This document shows, piece by piece, positions 42,241-55,258 of a DNA stretch of 64,000 bases. The notes beneath the pieces are model-generated. The model did not search any database, was not told where the DNA came from, and saw only the letters and a program-made list of their open reading frames with translations. Origin of the DNA: Mugil cephalus (taxonomy: Eukaryota > Chordata > Actinopteri > Mugiliformes > Mugilidae); NCBI RefSeq assembly GCF_022458985.1, contig NC_061776.1:11116591-11180590 (forward strand), read 5' to 3'. Each line of letters begins with the position of its first letter. The stretch's first letter is position 1. The translations under genes were made by a program, and so were the position numbers.

Positions 42241-42481
42241 GCCCAGCGTTAGGCCTTTGCAGTAGGGAGTTGTTGTTTGGCGGATCCCGCAAGTTTTTCC
42301 TTTACTTTTCGCGTTATTTTTGCTCCTCCAGAGAAGGGCAAATTGATTTTTTCCAGCACACGTCGTCGCCTTATTTACTCGGTTTGTCGACGGACCTTAC
42401 AAACAAAGTGTTTTGGGCGTGGTACACAGGTACAGGGCCAAAGAAAGAAGGAAGGAAGGAAGGAAGGAAGGTATCGAGCTG
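42241..42481 (+). promoter_or_regulatory. prkci 5'UTR and promoter-proximal region
   Basis: Higher GC than the 2 kb before it. It leads straight into the prkci start codon without a splice acceptor I could see. A GGAA run (42448-42470) ends 11 bases before the first ATG. Confidence 0.45.
42448..42470. repeat. (GGAA)n run in the prkci leader
   Basis: About six GGAA/GAAG units immediately before the prkci start codon. Each GGAA is an ETS-type core. Confidence 0.85.
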
Positions 42482-45400
42482 ATGATGCCGACGTTGCGGG
42501 ACAGCACCATGTCCCACCCCGGCGAGAATTCACACCAAGTCCGGGTCAAAGCCTATTATAAAGGGTAAGATACCACCGCGTCTTTCTGCGTGTAACCAGG
42601 TGTCTCGATGAGCTAAATGGTGTCAGTTAAAGACTTGGGAGATGTGGCTAACCAGTCGGCTAAGGTTAGCCAGGTCAGCTAGCGACTGGCTAATGTTGAG
42701 GTAAACTTGAGCAGACAGACAGGTGAAGACAGAGGGACACTGTCAAAAAATGTTGAAATGAGTTAAAATGAGTCAGTCCTGGTGCAGTTTGGTAGCTTTG
42801 GAGCTAGTTAGTCAACTCAACTTAGCTGGGTATCATGACAGTATCTGTAAAGCTGGGAAGGATTTAACATGTTTGTGTTGATTGAGCATTTACTGATTTA
42901 TTTCGTGTTGGTGGTTTTGATGTGATTGTGGCCTTTAGGTGTGTGGGTGTTCTCGGTCACCTAGGTTGTGGTATATATTCAACTGTACTTGTTGATTTTT
43001 GAGAAGACGTTTCATCCAAGTAGCTTCTGGTGTTAAGTTTTGGGATTAAATAGGAAACTGTGGGTAAAAAAAACAAACATCAGAAACTTGCTTGACCCGA
43101 AACTCGGTCACTAGTTACCCACATAGTTCCCTATTTAAACCTCAACCTTCCCACCAGTTTCTCCTTTCTTTCTTTCTTTCTTTCTGTCATTCATTTATTT
43201 TCAGTTGTAATGGTTGGACAAACTTGACCATGAAGCAAGTGAAAACCTCCCAACAAACCCACAAAAAAAGAAAAGACAATATTATAAATAGTGAACCTGT
43301 ATATTATACAGAATATGCACATTCGTATATTAACTTCCCTCTCAACAGCAGAAGAAGAGGAGGAAACATAAACACTTAAAAACCCACCGTGCATCCCTTC
43401 CCCTAAGGCTGCTAAAATAAATGTCTTAGTGCCCATAAAGTGGCCCCGTTTATGATCCCGTGTGGCGGACGATGTAACCAGTAAATGTTTAGATACGTGA
43501 ATTAAACGTTTTTAACTCACATTCTGTGTCTTGAGGAAGTGGTACAATCCAGGCCCACCAACGTAAAAACATGACTGACTGAAATATATTTTGTGGAGCG
43601 ACTGATAAAGGGACCCAAGAGGAACAATGTCGAGAAAAATGGGCGAAAGGCCTTTCGCACGGATCGTAATACTAAACAAACTGTACCTGTATAGATGTGG
43701 CAATGCAGCGTGGGATTTTTCTGATGTTAACATTTGCTTTTTGTTTCTGTTTTTGTTTGTCTACATGCTGCAAAAGAAAAGTCTAGGAGCATTTTTATTT
43801 TATTTTTTTAAAGACTTTATGGATATTTCTGGTATTCAGGGTTAGGGGTACAGCGATAATAGCGATACTGTCAGTGGTGAGGTGGTACGATAAGCCAGAA
43901 GTGTGAAGTTATCCTTTCTTTTTTTAAACTGGGGCCATCCTCAAACCTTTAACTGTGGGTTTTATAATCTTTGTATATATTGAGAGTGTTGTTCTTGAGT
44001 CTGTTTCCTCATTGATGTGTTGTCCCAAGTAAGGCAAGTTGCTATCTGCGCCTCAGTTGACAACTATAAGTGCAGGAAATGACAGATTTTGAATTGTATA
44101 AAGTGGAGAAAAACACAGACAATACTTCACTTTTTGTTACTGCAGGGATTGATTTCTGTTGTTTGTAGATTCAGCTCATTTATTTCCTTTATTTTCATAG
44201 AGGAACCTGGTAGATACTCTAAAATAAACCCAGCTCAGCTGTGGATAACAGAGCTGTAGGAAATGCTACACACACATATTGACTGTATGAGATGTCAGTG
44301 CTTTGAGTTTTTGTCACGCAAATTAAAGGAGACAGTTTTGGTTTCTTTAGTTTTGTTTCCTTAGGTTCTTTCTTTAGTGTTAATGTAAATCATTGATCGC
44401 CGTTTCCATGACACTCCCTGCTCCCTTTCTCTCTGGTTGATGGAGCCTGTGATTGGAGGATGACGAATACTTGAAAAACATGTAGCGCAAGTTCCCTCAG
44501 CCAGACCTGTTGTATCTGTCACTGGCACCGTGACACACCTCAGGAAACCGTGTAATGTCTGTCGTTCATCCGATGCCATCTCGCAGTAAGAGTCATCTGA
44601 AGTATTTATGACAACGTTGCCGAGGAATGTCAGCTATGCGGTGGAACAGGGAACGCTGTATAATGGTCTTATTGGGATGCATCGAGATAAGATGATACCG
44701 AGGTCGTTATTTTTTTTTTTTCCCACAGACGTTAGGAGGACGAGGAACAGTTAGTAAAATAACAAATCAATAATTTAGACCAGGGACTGGCCCCGAGTTG
44801 GTGCTGTTTCCTTATTGCTTTATAACTCCTTTATTATGCTTTGTAAAGCGAAAGTAGCTGGTTCCACTATTCAAATGTCTATGCGTTGTTCGTTTGTCGT
44901 GTGTAATACTACGCTGGTCACTTAGGAAGCACGGGCTCCAGTTTCCCTTTCACCACAACAGCCAATTTAGTTTGTTTTAAACCATCAATTTAAACCTTTT
45001 AAGAAGCAGCAACTCTCGGACTCTTTCAGTGACTTCACTCGTGTGGTCGTGTCTCAGTTTATCTGTTATGAAGTGTAGCGTAGTGTGGCGTAATGTGGTG
45101 TAATGTTCCTTTCTGAGTCCGTTCTCCACTATTTGCATGTCTGCTGTCAGTCAGTGCCAGCATCAGCAGACTGGTGTCAGCCTGTAGCAGCCTCGGCCTG
45201 TCACTGGCTCGTCGTCTCCTCATTCAGGCTGACGGTTCGTAGACGAGGCTGCAAACGCTCCGACCACGTGACCAGAAACTCACACTGGTGCTGTGGTCTG
45301 ATAGTCGCATACCTCACAGAAAAGTAGAGAGTTGAGTCTAATAATTATTTATTAGGCTTTTGTTGTAGTTACTTATATTCTTGTCGGTTTCTGATACTAT

Positions 45401-48400
45401 TTATGTCACATTTAAAGGCAGTGATTGTTTCAGTGACCGTCATCATGATTCCTAAATATTTTAATACAAGACGTTGCCTGTTAAACGTGTTAAATTAAAG
45501 ATTTTCTTTCTTTTTAACTCAAAAAGTGTGCGTGTTTGTGGATGACTGGTTGGGTTTTCAATCAAATATGTTTCTGATTGTTTGTGTGGTTGTTGAATCT
45601 GCGTTAGTGTAAAACGTTCCTCTTTCTGTTTTTATCTGTTCTTTGTTGTGACACAGTTTAAAACTTTTTGTTTGTGTGACGTATGAGCTGTGTTCCACTG
45701 AGATCTTCTGTCGAATCTCTTATCTCCTCCTTAAACTCGAGGCCTGTTTCTTTTTTCGGCCACGTGTCGTCAGTGGAATTGTTTGAAGTTTTTTTTTTTT
45801 AGTTTTGATTGTCTGCACTGACCAAGATGATGCCATTGAGATCAATGATCTCTTTTACAAAGGGAGACCTGCAGTATTACAATAAATAGACAGGACATCA
45901 AAATCAAAACACGTAAAACTATAAGATAAAACCAGTTAATCAGACCTTTAAATTCAGGTAGAGGGGCCAGATGTTTCAGTTTCAGTTCCCAGTTCAATCT
46001 CTGCTTGTAGGAGAGACAAATTCAACTAAAATCTCGAGATTTTAAGGTGTAGAATCAAACAAATCTCTGAGAAATGTAATCTGGTGGTTCAGAATGGCTT
46101 AATAGATGAATAAGTGCCACTGACTGAGTCTCTGCATGGTCACACATGGCCACCCAGCCCCGGAGTAAAGAGTACAGTGATGAGTTATTGTGGTGAGTCT
46201 CAAAGCGCTGCGATAAACACTAGTGCCCAGATGCGTTCATAGAGAGTAGATCTTCCACAGTCAGTTACAAGGCGGTCTTGAGGAATCCTGGGTAAAGCAT
46301 GTTGTTTGGCAGGAAACTGGGATTATTCCGGCTCGACGGAGCAGTTCAGTTATTTCACTCTCCTGAAAGGAGTCGCTCTCCTTTTTTAAAAGACGATGCC
46401 ATCTGCATCACCGCTCGAAGGCCCGGCTTTGTCTTAAATACGGGAAGCGTTCCTCGTCCTGCTGTTTACTTTTTTTTTTTTTTTTTTTTTGCTCTGAAAG
46501 CCCCTCGAGCGCTGAACCACAAAGTCGCCCACCCATTCACACGCCAACAAAACACACGTCTCTTGGTTTGTAGCTAACGAGATCGAGTCTCAGATCTCGA
46601 CTGCTGGTAAAAAAAAAAAAAAAAATGCATCTCATCTGTAGCCGCATGTCTTGCGTGTGACACAGCTCGGTTGTTTGTACATCTGCCTCTCGTCACGAGT
46701 GACCTTGTCCTCCCGTGCTCGGCATGGGTTGAGGAGCTGGTGTCCTTCCTGTTTAGCGCCGCGGGCGGGTCGTGTTGCCTGGAGACCACAGCATCCGCGC
46801 AGGCTAGACCGGCTGAAGCCGTGCTTCGTTCACCCTGACCCTTTACTGGGGGGCCAAACTGGGAATGATTCTCCATTCTGTATTTGCTTTGCTCTTGCGG
46901 TAGCTTTAATTTAGACGTTGGGAGTGGTCGTGTGAAGGTGTCGCAGGGGGCATGTGTGGCAGCTGAGACAGGGAGATGGATGGTCCTGGTTGCACACGGA
47001 AGCCCAGAGAGGCACCCTGACCCTTCTTCCCTGCTTGAGCACTCACCAGTGACGAATGGCTTCACGCTAGGCAGATGGGGCTGCGGAGTAACTACTCACG
47101 GCAGTTAAGAGGCCAGGAGCATAGGCCAGCACTCCTCCTCCTCCTCCTCCTCCTCCTCCTCTTCCTCCTCCTCGTCTAATTTAGTCGTTCGGTATGACGG
47201 CACAGAGCGGAGGAATGCCAGGTCTGTGTGGAATGCCACTTCCTCCCTTTTTTCCTCCGCCGGCGATGAACTCCCAGTCGCTCACGACACAATACTTCTG
47301 CTCCTTAGTCACACTGAGGAATTCATCCTGCAGCTCGATTAGTTTTGTCTGGCACCTTTCGCCAAGTTGGTTTAAGTCGGTGTGTTTTATTAGTTTCTCA
47401 AGAACCCCTTTAAAAAGGAGTTATATCACAAGATGCTTATTTGTTTTTCTGCATTTCACCGCGTTTCGCTGCCTTGCTCAAGCACATGTCATCAGTGTAT
47501 GTAGAGGGGATTTGAACCAGCGACCCCGTTTAAAATGCAGTTTGCAAATCAAAAGAAGGGGGGGAAAATAAATCATCAAACAGCTGCGCGATAATCAGCC
47601 GAGGGAGAGACGCTGTCTCGGTTTATCTTCAGTACAATCAGCGTTTGACTGGAACAATCAGTCAGTTTTTATTCATTGATGAAAATGTGAGCAAACGAGG
47701 GAAATTATGGCCCGGGCGTAATTTTTTTTCTTGAGAAATGACTTGAAGTGTTAAATTGATTATCAAAAACTGTGTAATCGCTCCGGCTCTAGTGATTATT
47801 ATGTTGTGTAAAGTGGTGCAGAGATTACAAAACAAGAACAGCTGCAGCTAATGATTATAATACATCATCTGTCAGTTTTCTTTTCTTTTCAGGTAATCGT
47901 TTAATGTAAATAGTGGTTAAAAAAAGATAAAAAAAGATAGTGGAAATGTCCGAGACTCAAAGCCAACGTCTTTTTAATGTGTTTTTTCTGACCAGCTGTG
48001 TAAAACCAAAAGTAAATGCATTATTAAAATGATACTGAGGGGAAGCTAATTAGTGCGGCAGTTATCATCAATCTGTTGGTATGTTTTCTAAAATAATTAA
48101 TTACTTGTTTTGTTCGCGATATATCATAAAAGTGTTGATGTTTCTCAATTTCTCAGAGTTGGGAGTCACATTGCTCTTTAATGGTCTAAAATAGTCATTT
48201 AATTGTAATAAAATAACAATAACAACAACATTTTTTTACTTCTCACCTCAAAATCAGTTAATTAATTGAGCTCCACCGAAAGTAAGACCTGACGTTTATA
48301 CTTTGATTAAACGATTGTCAAATAATTTTCCATCAATTTCTTGGCAGTAAAATGGTCAAACCTGCCTCACAAACTCCCCTAAACAGCAGCAAGTATTGTT

Positions 48401-51400
48401 TTAGTGCCCTGCTTTCAATATTTTATAGCTTTGTAGTCAGTTTCCTGTGTCCACCGCGGTCATTACCTGATCTGTGTTAAAGAGGATGTTGTTTAAAGTA
48501 CCTGAGACGTGGCTAAACTTTAACCACGGCGCTTGAACACATGAACACACACACACGCACAGAGTCCAGGTCCAGTTACAAGTGACGCACACACTCGCTG
48601 CCTCAGTTTGTGGGAACTGAAGCGACTGTTTGTGTTGGTGTGTTCGTCGCCGCTCTTGATCTCCTCGATGTTATCACGGATTTAGGAGGAAGTAGATCTG
48701 CCATGCTGGTCCTGGAGGAAAGATCACTGTGGGACTGTAGTTGCCAGCTCCACCCCCCCCCATAGGAATGATTAACAACAGCAGGATGGAGGAAGCGGGT
48801 GAGAAAACAGAGGGAGGTTGGAGGCATCGTCTACTAGCGTAGCGTGTTCTTGCTCCACTCACTCTTGATCTGTCCAGACAGTTTAATGTCTGCACCATGA
48901 TGCTCAACATTAATGTGAAACGGGATAAATCACAACCCGTCGTATCCTTATATGCGTTTGCTCCTGTCGAGAATCAACCCCCCCACACACCTCATGCTGC
49001 CCCTGGACGTGTACAGTGGATGTCCTTGAGAAAATGTTCGTTGGTTTTTATCATCGCGCTGTAAAGCTGGAAAACTCTGTCCATCTTTGACGATGCCAGT
49101 AAAAGGTGGAAGGTCTTTGTCCTTGTGGGTTACACTCTGACTCCGATGGCAGCTTTTACACATGACCCCTCGTCTGTTTGCTCCACTCCCCTCGTTTCTT
49201 TTTTATTTATTTATTTATTTTTTACCCTGTTCTGTCTCCCGTCCTGGTCCTGATCCCTCACACATAGACGCCTGCCTGTCGCCTGTGAGATCTGTAAAAG
49301 CTTCTACATCCTTCGCGTTGGGGTCGTAAACCCCGACAGAAGAGGCTGACGACGTCAATCCTGACCCTGCCATGAAAATATGAAGGACAAATGGTCCTTC
49401 TACAGGGATGGATGCTCTGCAGTCCTCATCCCATCTCTTAATGTTTGAGTGTGTGTGTGTGAGAATAAGAAGAAGAAGAAGAAGACAATTGCTGTGTTTC
49501 CACTTCCCCTAGAAATGCGTAAAACCTAAATATTGCAACTTAAAAAAATCATAAGATAAGATAAGTTATGCCTTTATTCATCCCACAATAGGAAAATTCT
49601 CAGTAGCCAGGTTTACATGGAGACTTTTTACTCATTCTGAGGTTTCAGGTCAACTCTTTACATGTGAGGTGATCTATTCTGCTCGGATGTTTACATGCAC
49701 CTCTACTTTTTTATCGTTTTACAGACGTGTGACATGCGCTGGTCCATGAAAACATCGTGTGACTGATCAAAGATGGAGGTCTCTCGTCTAATCAGCAGCA
49801 GTTTCTATTGTTTTTACAGTTTTATTATTAAAGCGACAGCTCGATTCGGAGAGTAGGTGGTGTCATATCCACCTTTTCTGTTGTTTTGTTTGGCCTTATA
49901 GTAGCCAGCAAATTCACACCTGAGCAAAGCATGTGACTAGTTTCTCAATACAGGAGGCGTCTTGAAGCTGCAATTACCAACAAAAGCTTGTGTACAAAGA
50001 TCAGATTTGAAGTCCATCTTCCTCAAGGTGAAGAATTTAAAAGAATTATGTGATATCGCGAGACAAGGTTTCATTCATCTTTCAATGGAAACACGTTGTG
50101 CATTATCGAAATTTCAGAAATATCGCTTTTATTTAGTGAAAAACTTAACAGCAGGAAGCTCTGTGGTTTTTCTTTTTGTGTGTTTGCTTGAATGCGTCCG
50201 CTGGTGGACGACGGAGCTCGAACCACAGCGCCCGCGCACAAATATAGCCGGCGTGATTCACTCTGTTTTAGTTTGCGTCTCTCTGCCTCACTCTTTTGCA
50301 GTCCTTCTTTTTTGCTCTTGTGTTTTTTTTTTGCTCTCTTTCTCACACCCACAGTCGTGCTTGTACAGATGAATGCACAAATGTGACAGACTGCAAGACG
50401 GTGACTCACATGCAGCAGAGCGCTCTCCCTCCTCTTTTCTCTGCATCGGGCTGTCACTCCACAGAGTTTTTCTTTAACTGCATCGACAACGAGAGAAGAG
50501 GAGGAGGAGGAGGAGAAGAGGGTTTTAGTCAAATGTTTCAGATTACACATTGATGAAGTTTTATATTTCTCTCTGTTTGGTGCCTTTATCAACTAAATAG
50601 ATGTAAATTTAATGTTAAAATGTTGCCTTGGGAATAACAGTAAATTAAAAATATATATATATTGGATCAAATGGTTCGTTTCAGCCCCAGTAACATCATC
50701 TAATTCATATTTTTTGATGATTATTTGTTACTGGTGATATTGCAGGAAACATGTTGTTTGTAAGATTATGATCCATGTGAATAACATGGATTGTTTCTTT
50801 ATCTTAGCACCCGTCAACGCGTGGGGTAAATTATCTATATCGTAATTATTTTGATGGCTCGGTAAGTGAGTCAGAGCATCTCCAAAACTGCAGCTCTTCT
50901 GGGGTGTTCCCAGTCTGCACTGGTCAGTGCTTATCAAAAGTGTGAGGAAAGAGGAGAAGTGGTGACAGGGTCGTGGTTCCAAGGGGCTCGATCCAATCAA
51001 GCATCCTGCAGGATCAGCTGCTAACATCTTCAGAGGTCTAGTGGAGTCTGTGCCTTTTTCTGTGTGTTCCTATCTTTAAATCGTCGTATGTGCTGAATTG
51101 GAAGTTGCTTAAAAGTATCTAATCCTCAGTTATACTGATGTCAGATGGATTTCTGTGTGGTGTCACGTATTGGGTTTAGCCCTGTCACTTTGAAACTACG
51201 CCGCCGTGTCTGACGAATGTCACATCTGCGCCGACACTCATTCAGCAATAAGTGCTTGTCGGATAAAATTCTCCTTTCTCCTGTTCCGCAGGGACATCAT
51301 GATCACACATTTTGAGCCGTCCATCTCGTACGAGGGCCTGTACGGGGAGGTGAGGGACATGTGCTCCATGGACAACGACCAGCTCTTTACGATGAAGTGG

Positions 51401-54400
51401 ATCGACGAGGAAGGTGTGTTGCTCTTAAAAAAAAACTGATTTATAAGATCTGATGTGAATTCACAACAATCCTCGGATCATCTCTCTCTCATAAATCAAA
51501 TGTGAGATGAATAAGCTCCAACTGTGAGAGTTTGAAAAGTGGCAGCACTTTGTATTTACAAAAGTAGGAAATTTGAATCGGGACCTTAATGTTTTCAGGA
51601 GATCAGTAGTGGTGACATGGAGTCCTCCTTTAATGGGGCGTGGGAGACGAGCGCGTTATCACTATTTACAGTACGGATCGAACACGCGCCCGTACATCAA
51701 ACAGAAATCAAGTCGACGACAACACAATTAAATTTAAAGGCCACGTGTTAATGTGAACACACGCCCGCACAGACCCCACGCTTGTCACTCGAACCGTCAC
51801 GCTCATTCTTCGTCTCATCAGTCCAGGAAAGTGTCCGGCTCTCCGGTTTCAGTCCCTCGTCAGCCAGTTAGTCAGGCGGCAGTAATGGTGTCATAGGAAA
51901 GATGGAGCCATCACGTCTTTCTGCTCGGGATAAGGTCAGGCTGCCCAAACTCATTAGACTCAGATCAGCTCCCACTGGTGGCCACCCACACTAGCCGTCA
52001 TTAGCCTGTGTGAGAAAAGAAAGGCTACTTGATGATCGTTGCTAAGTGCTGTGCTCAGTCTCTCCTGCTGCCTCATCTATAGAAAACCACACACACACAC
52101 AGCTGTTCATTATGAGCTACAGTCGTTATATTTACAATTAGGCCCACGTTTTGAGTTATCCTATAAAACAGTCATTTATTTCCGTGTTAAAGCGTCGCAA
52201 ACTGTTTTTTTAATATGTTCTCTGGGAGAGTTATTGTTGTTGCACACGTCAAGTCATATAATCCTTAAGCAAACATGCAAAGTGTGATTATTAGTCATAG
52301 CCCACGGTGGTGAATACAGTACAGCACCTGTAGGGTGTGTTCTTGATGGAAAGAAAAAATAAAAATGTGCAGGCTGCCAGGGTTGGGTCCAGATACTCAG
52401 ACTGAAAACAGCGACGCAGATTTCAGTGCTTTGTTAGCGCTGGTGCTGTGCGGACGCTGTGTCCTCATCCTGCTCGGATAGAAGTGAACCTTCAAAACGC
52501 CCGAGGCCCAGACAGCCAAAGGTTTGGCTGCACTTCACTTTCAAAAGATGCAGACTCAGCAACCTGCGACAAGCGCTCGAAGGAGCTGTTGTGTAAGGGA
52601 GGCAACACCTGGAATTTGATTAAAAATCTGGCACCGTAACACCTTTTTTTTTTTTTTTTTTTTTTTTTTCAAAGCTGAGAAATATAGCGTCTTTCATAAC
52701 CTGCGAGACCCCACGCTGCTGTTTTTAATTATGATAATTATAGCGGCTTGTTGTGAATTTTATTTTATGCCAGTTAATTTATTTCTTATTCTCGGTTGTA
52801 TTTATATCATTTAAATTAACATGCTGCTCAACATGCACGTCACAGAACGCCTTAGAAATAAAAAGTCCAAACGTTTTTAGACAAACTTTGAATGTTTTCC
52901 GTTCTTTAAGCATCAGTTTTCAGTTATAACATGAACATCTCTACTGGCTGCACACTGAAAACCATCCAAACACAGCTCTGTAAATTATGTATTAAAAGAC
53001 ATTCATTGACAAAAAGACAAGTACGTTGGTGAGAATTCAGCATCTTTTGGGATTTGTCTGGTAAAACAAGCGCTTAATAATAATGATAATAATAATAAAT
53101 ATTGAATAAATGCACATTGACTGCATTGACGTGCACGTGCAGACGGAGACGACTGAAAATCCTTGAACTAAATCAGATAGAGGGTCTAACTAGTGGGGGA
53201 AGATGTTTTCCTGGACCACAGGGACAAAACACAACTAAATTTTAATTTGACTCGTGTAAAAACTATTTGCAGTTAATTAGACCGTGGCGGCCCGTCAGAC
53301 TTCAGGCAATTAATGGGGAAACGCTGGAATGATGAATTGAATAACGAAGGCGGATCAGGAGTGAAAGAATCCTCAGCGAAACTCGTTTAATTGGAACCAT
53401 GAACATCTCGTGTTGCGTTTGCTGTAGGGAAATTAAACAAATGGTTAATTGACGGTTGATAGCAGCCTCTCAAATATAAGGGTCTTTCTTCTCAGTGGTC
53501 TGTGGTTACATACTTTAAGGTACATGACCTATTTAAGCCCCAAACGATTACTTAATTCACTGGAAACATTGGTGATTGATATTGATGATAAAACCGTGTC
53601 TCTGTTCTTTTCGTTCACTCAGAAACGTGACACCTCATCCTGAAACCGCAACCTTTCACTAAAATTAAGAATCAAATCACAACGTTACCTTGGGCCGTTG
53701 TCAGAGTCCACCCACTAGTTAAACATCAACCCCCGGTCGTTGGTATCATACTAAATATACGGCGTGGGTCATAGTTTCAGTTCTCATGCTATTTATACTG
53801 CCGGTAATTTGTCTTTGTGACTGGTAAGGTAGAGCTAAATATGGAATCGATGGCCTCGCGCTGCCTCTCCTCCAGTGTCGCCGTGGCACCTGACTTTTCC
53901 CGTTAATGATAAGGAAATAATTAGCTCTGTGTCTTGAGTGGCATTATAATTATTGATATCAGGGTACAAATGTCCATGTACAATTAAAAGGAAGCAGTTC
54001 GAAATGGCAGCATCGACCGCTGCTGCAGTCTCCCACACCGGCGCTCACGCCCACACACTTTATTCAATGTTGACTTAAAAGTTCACGTGTTGCAGTTTTT
54101 TTTTTTTTTTTTTTGTTTTAAATGTCATGCCGCGGCTCCGTCTAACCCACCTTTTACTCTTTGCTCTGTAAACTCATCAACACGGTGCACAGGTAGAACT
54201 CTACTTTGACACTGCTTGTTCGTTATGTTTAAAATTAACCTGCTGCTGTAAACTTTTAAATTCCTGGTGAGCGACCTGGAACCTGGTTCCACTTTCTAGA
54301 TACATAACAAGGCTTTAAACGCCCATTTTATTAGGTACGCTAGTGAAAACAAATGTATCGGGAGGTAACAGTCTGGAAATAAATCACATTTTATGACTGT

Positions 54401-55219
54401 TTATAGTGTTCGATTCATGTTGAAACGGCATAAACCTACAAGTGTTTCTGTTATTTAGCGTAGCACACTGATTAAATGAGGCTGTCGAAATAATAAAAAA
54501 CAGAAAACAGACTCCTAAATGAAAACACTGTTGAATCAGCACCTCTCTCTGTGATTCCAAACTAATGTTGAATACGACCAAGATTTATTTCAGGACTGTT
54601 ACATTAAAATTCATAGTATAATATGCACAATGTTTTCACAGAACCACACACCAAAACGCTTGTTAATGGTTGTGATTAAAAAATAAATAAATAAAAATAA
54701 TAATAATAATAATAATAATAATAGACTATAGTTGCATATTGTATAAAAAATTGTAGAATATGTGATAAAATAATGAATAAAATGTTGTAATCTTCAAATT
54801 TTAAGGTGTCTTTTGATGAGGGTGGTGGGGGAATTCGTGAACCACCTCAGGTTCTGCGTTTCTTTATTTGCACACGTCTTTAGATAGTTTTTGTGGTCAG
54901 GTGATGACGTCCTTTTACATTTTACACAAACACAAAACCTACAGGCGTGTATCATGAAACGGAACGTATGAGCTGACTATAGAATAATTATTAAAAGTGC
55001 ACAGCGCTCACCACGTATAGAAAGTATAGAAAAGGTCAGTAAAATACATGAAGGAGCAACTGTGGTAAAAGAAATTAAAAACACTACCTTCATAAACGTT
55101 TACCTGGCTGTAGTTAAAGCTGCTTCACCTTTACAGATGTGATCGGAATCAGAAATACTTTATTAATGGGGTTTGTCACAGCTGCTCCAATAAACCACAG
55201 TATAAAAACACAAAAACAT

Positions 55220-55258
<39 letters not shown>

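Larger units (their letters stand above)
42565..51291 (+). other. prkci intron 1 (8.7 kb)
   Basis: No coding exon found. Contents: a TTTC run (43164-43185), a segment near 45820-45890 resembling a fish LINE tail (gagatcaatgatctctttta), a CTC repeat (47132-47174), dispersed repeat copy B (49493-50160), and a Tc1 fossil (50847-51055). Open frames at 46574-47065 and 50071-50592 (minus) are low-complexity or patternless and are not called genes. Confidence 0.6.

Noticed and set aside
46574-47065. 163-codon open frame on the minus strand in prkci intron 1
   Set aside because: No recognisable domain or family, starts and ends without promoter or splice signals, and includes a poly-Phe stretch from a poly-A run; probably chance in a GC-richer patch.
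50071-50592. 173-codon minus-strand open frame
   Set aside because: Ser and Lys runs come from simple repeats, and its end overlaps dispersed repeat copy B.
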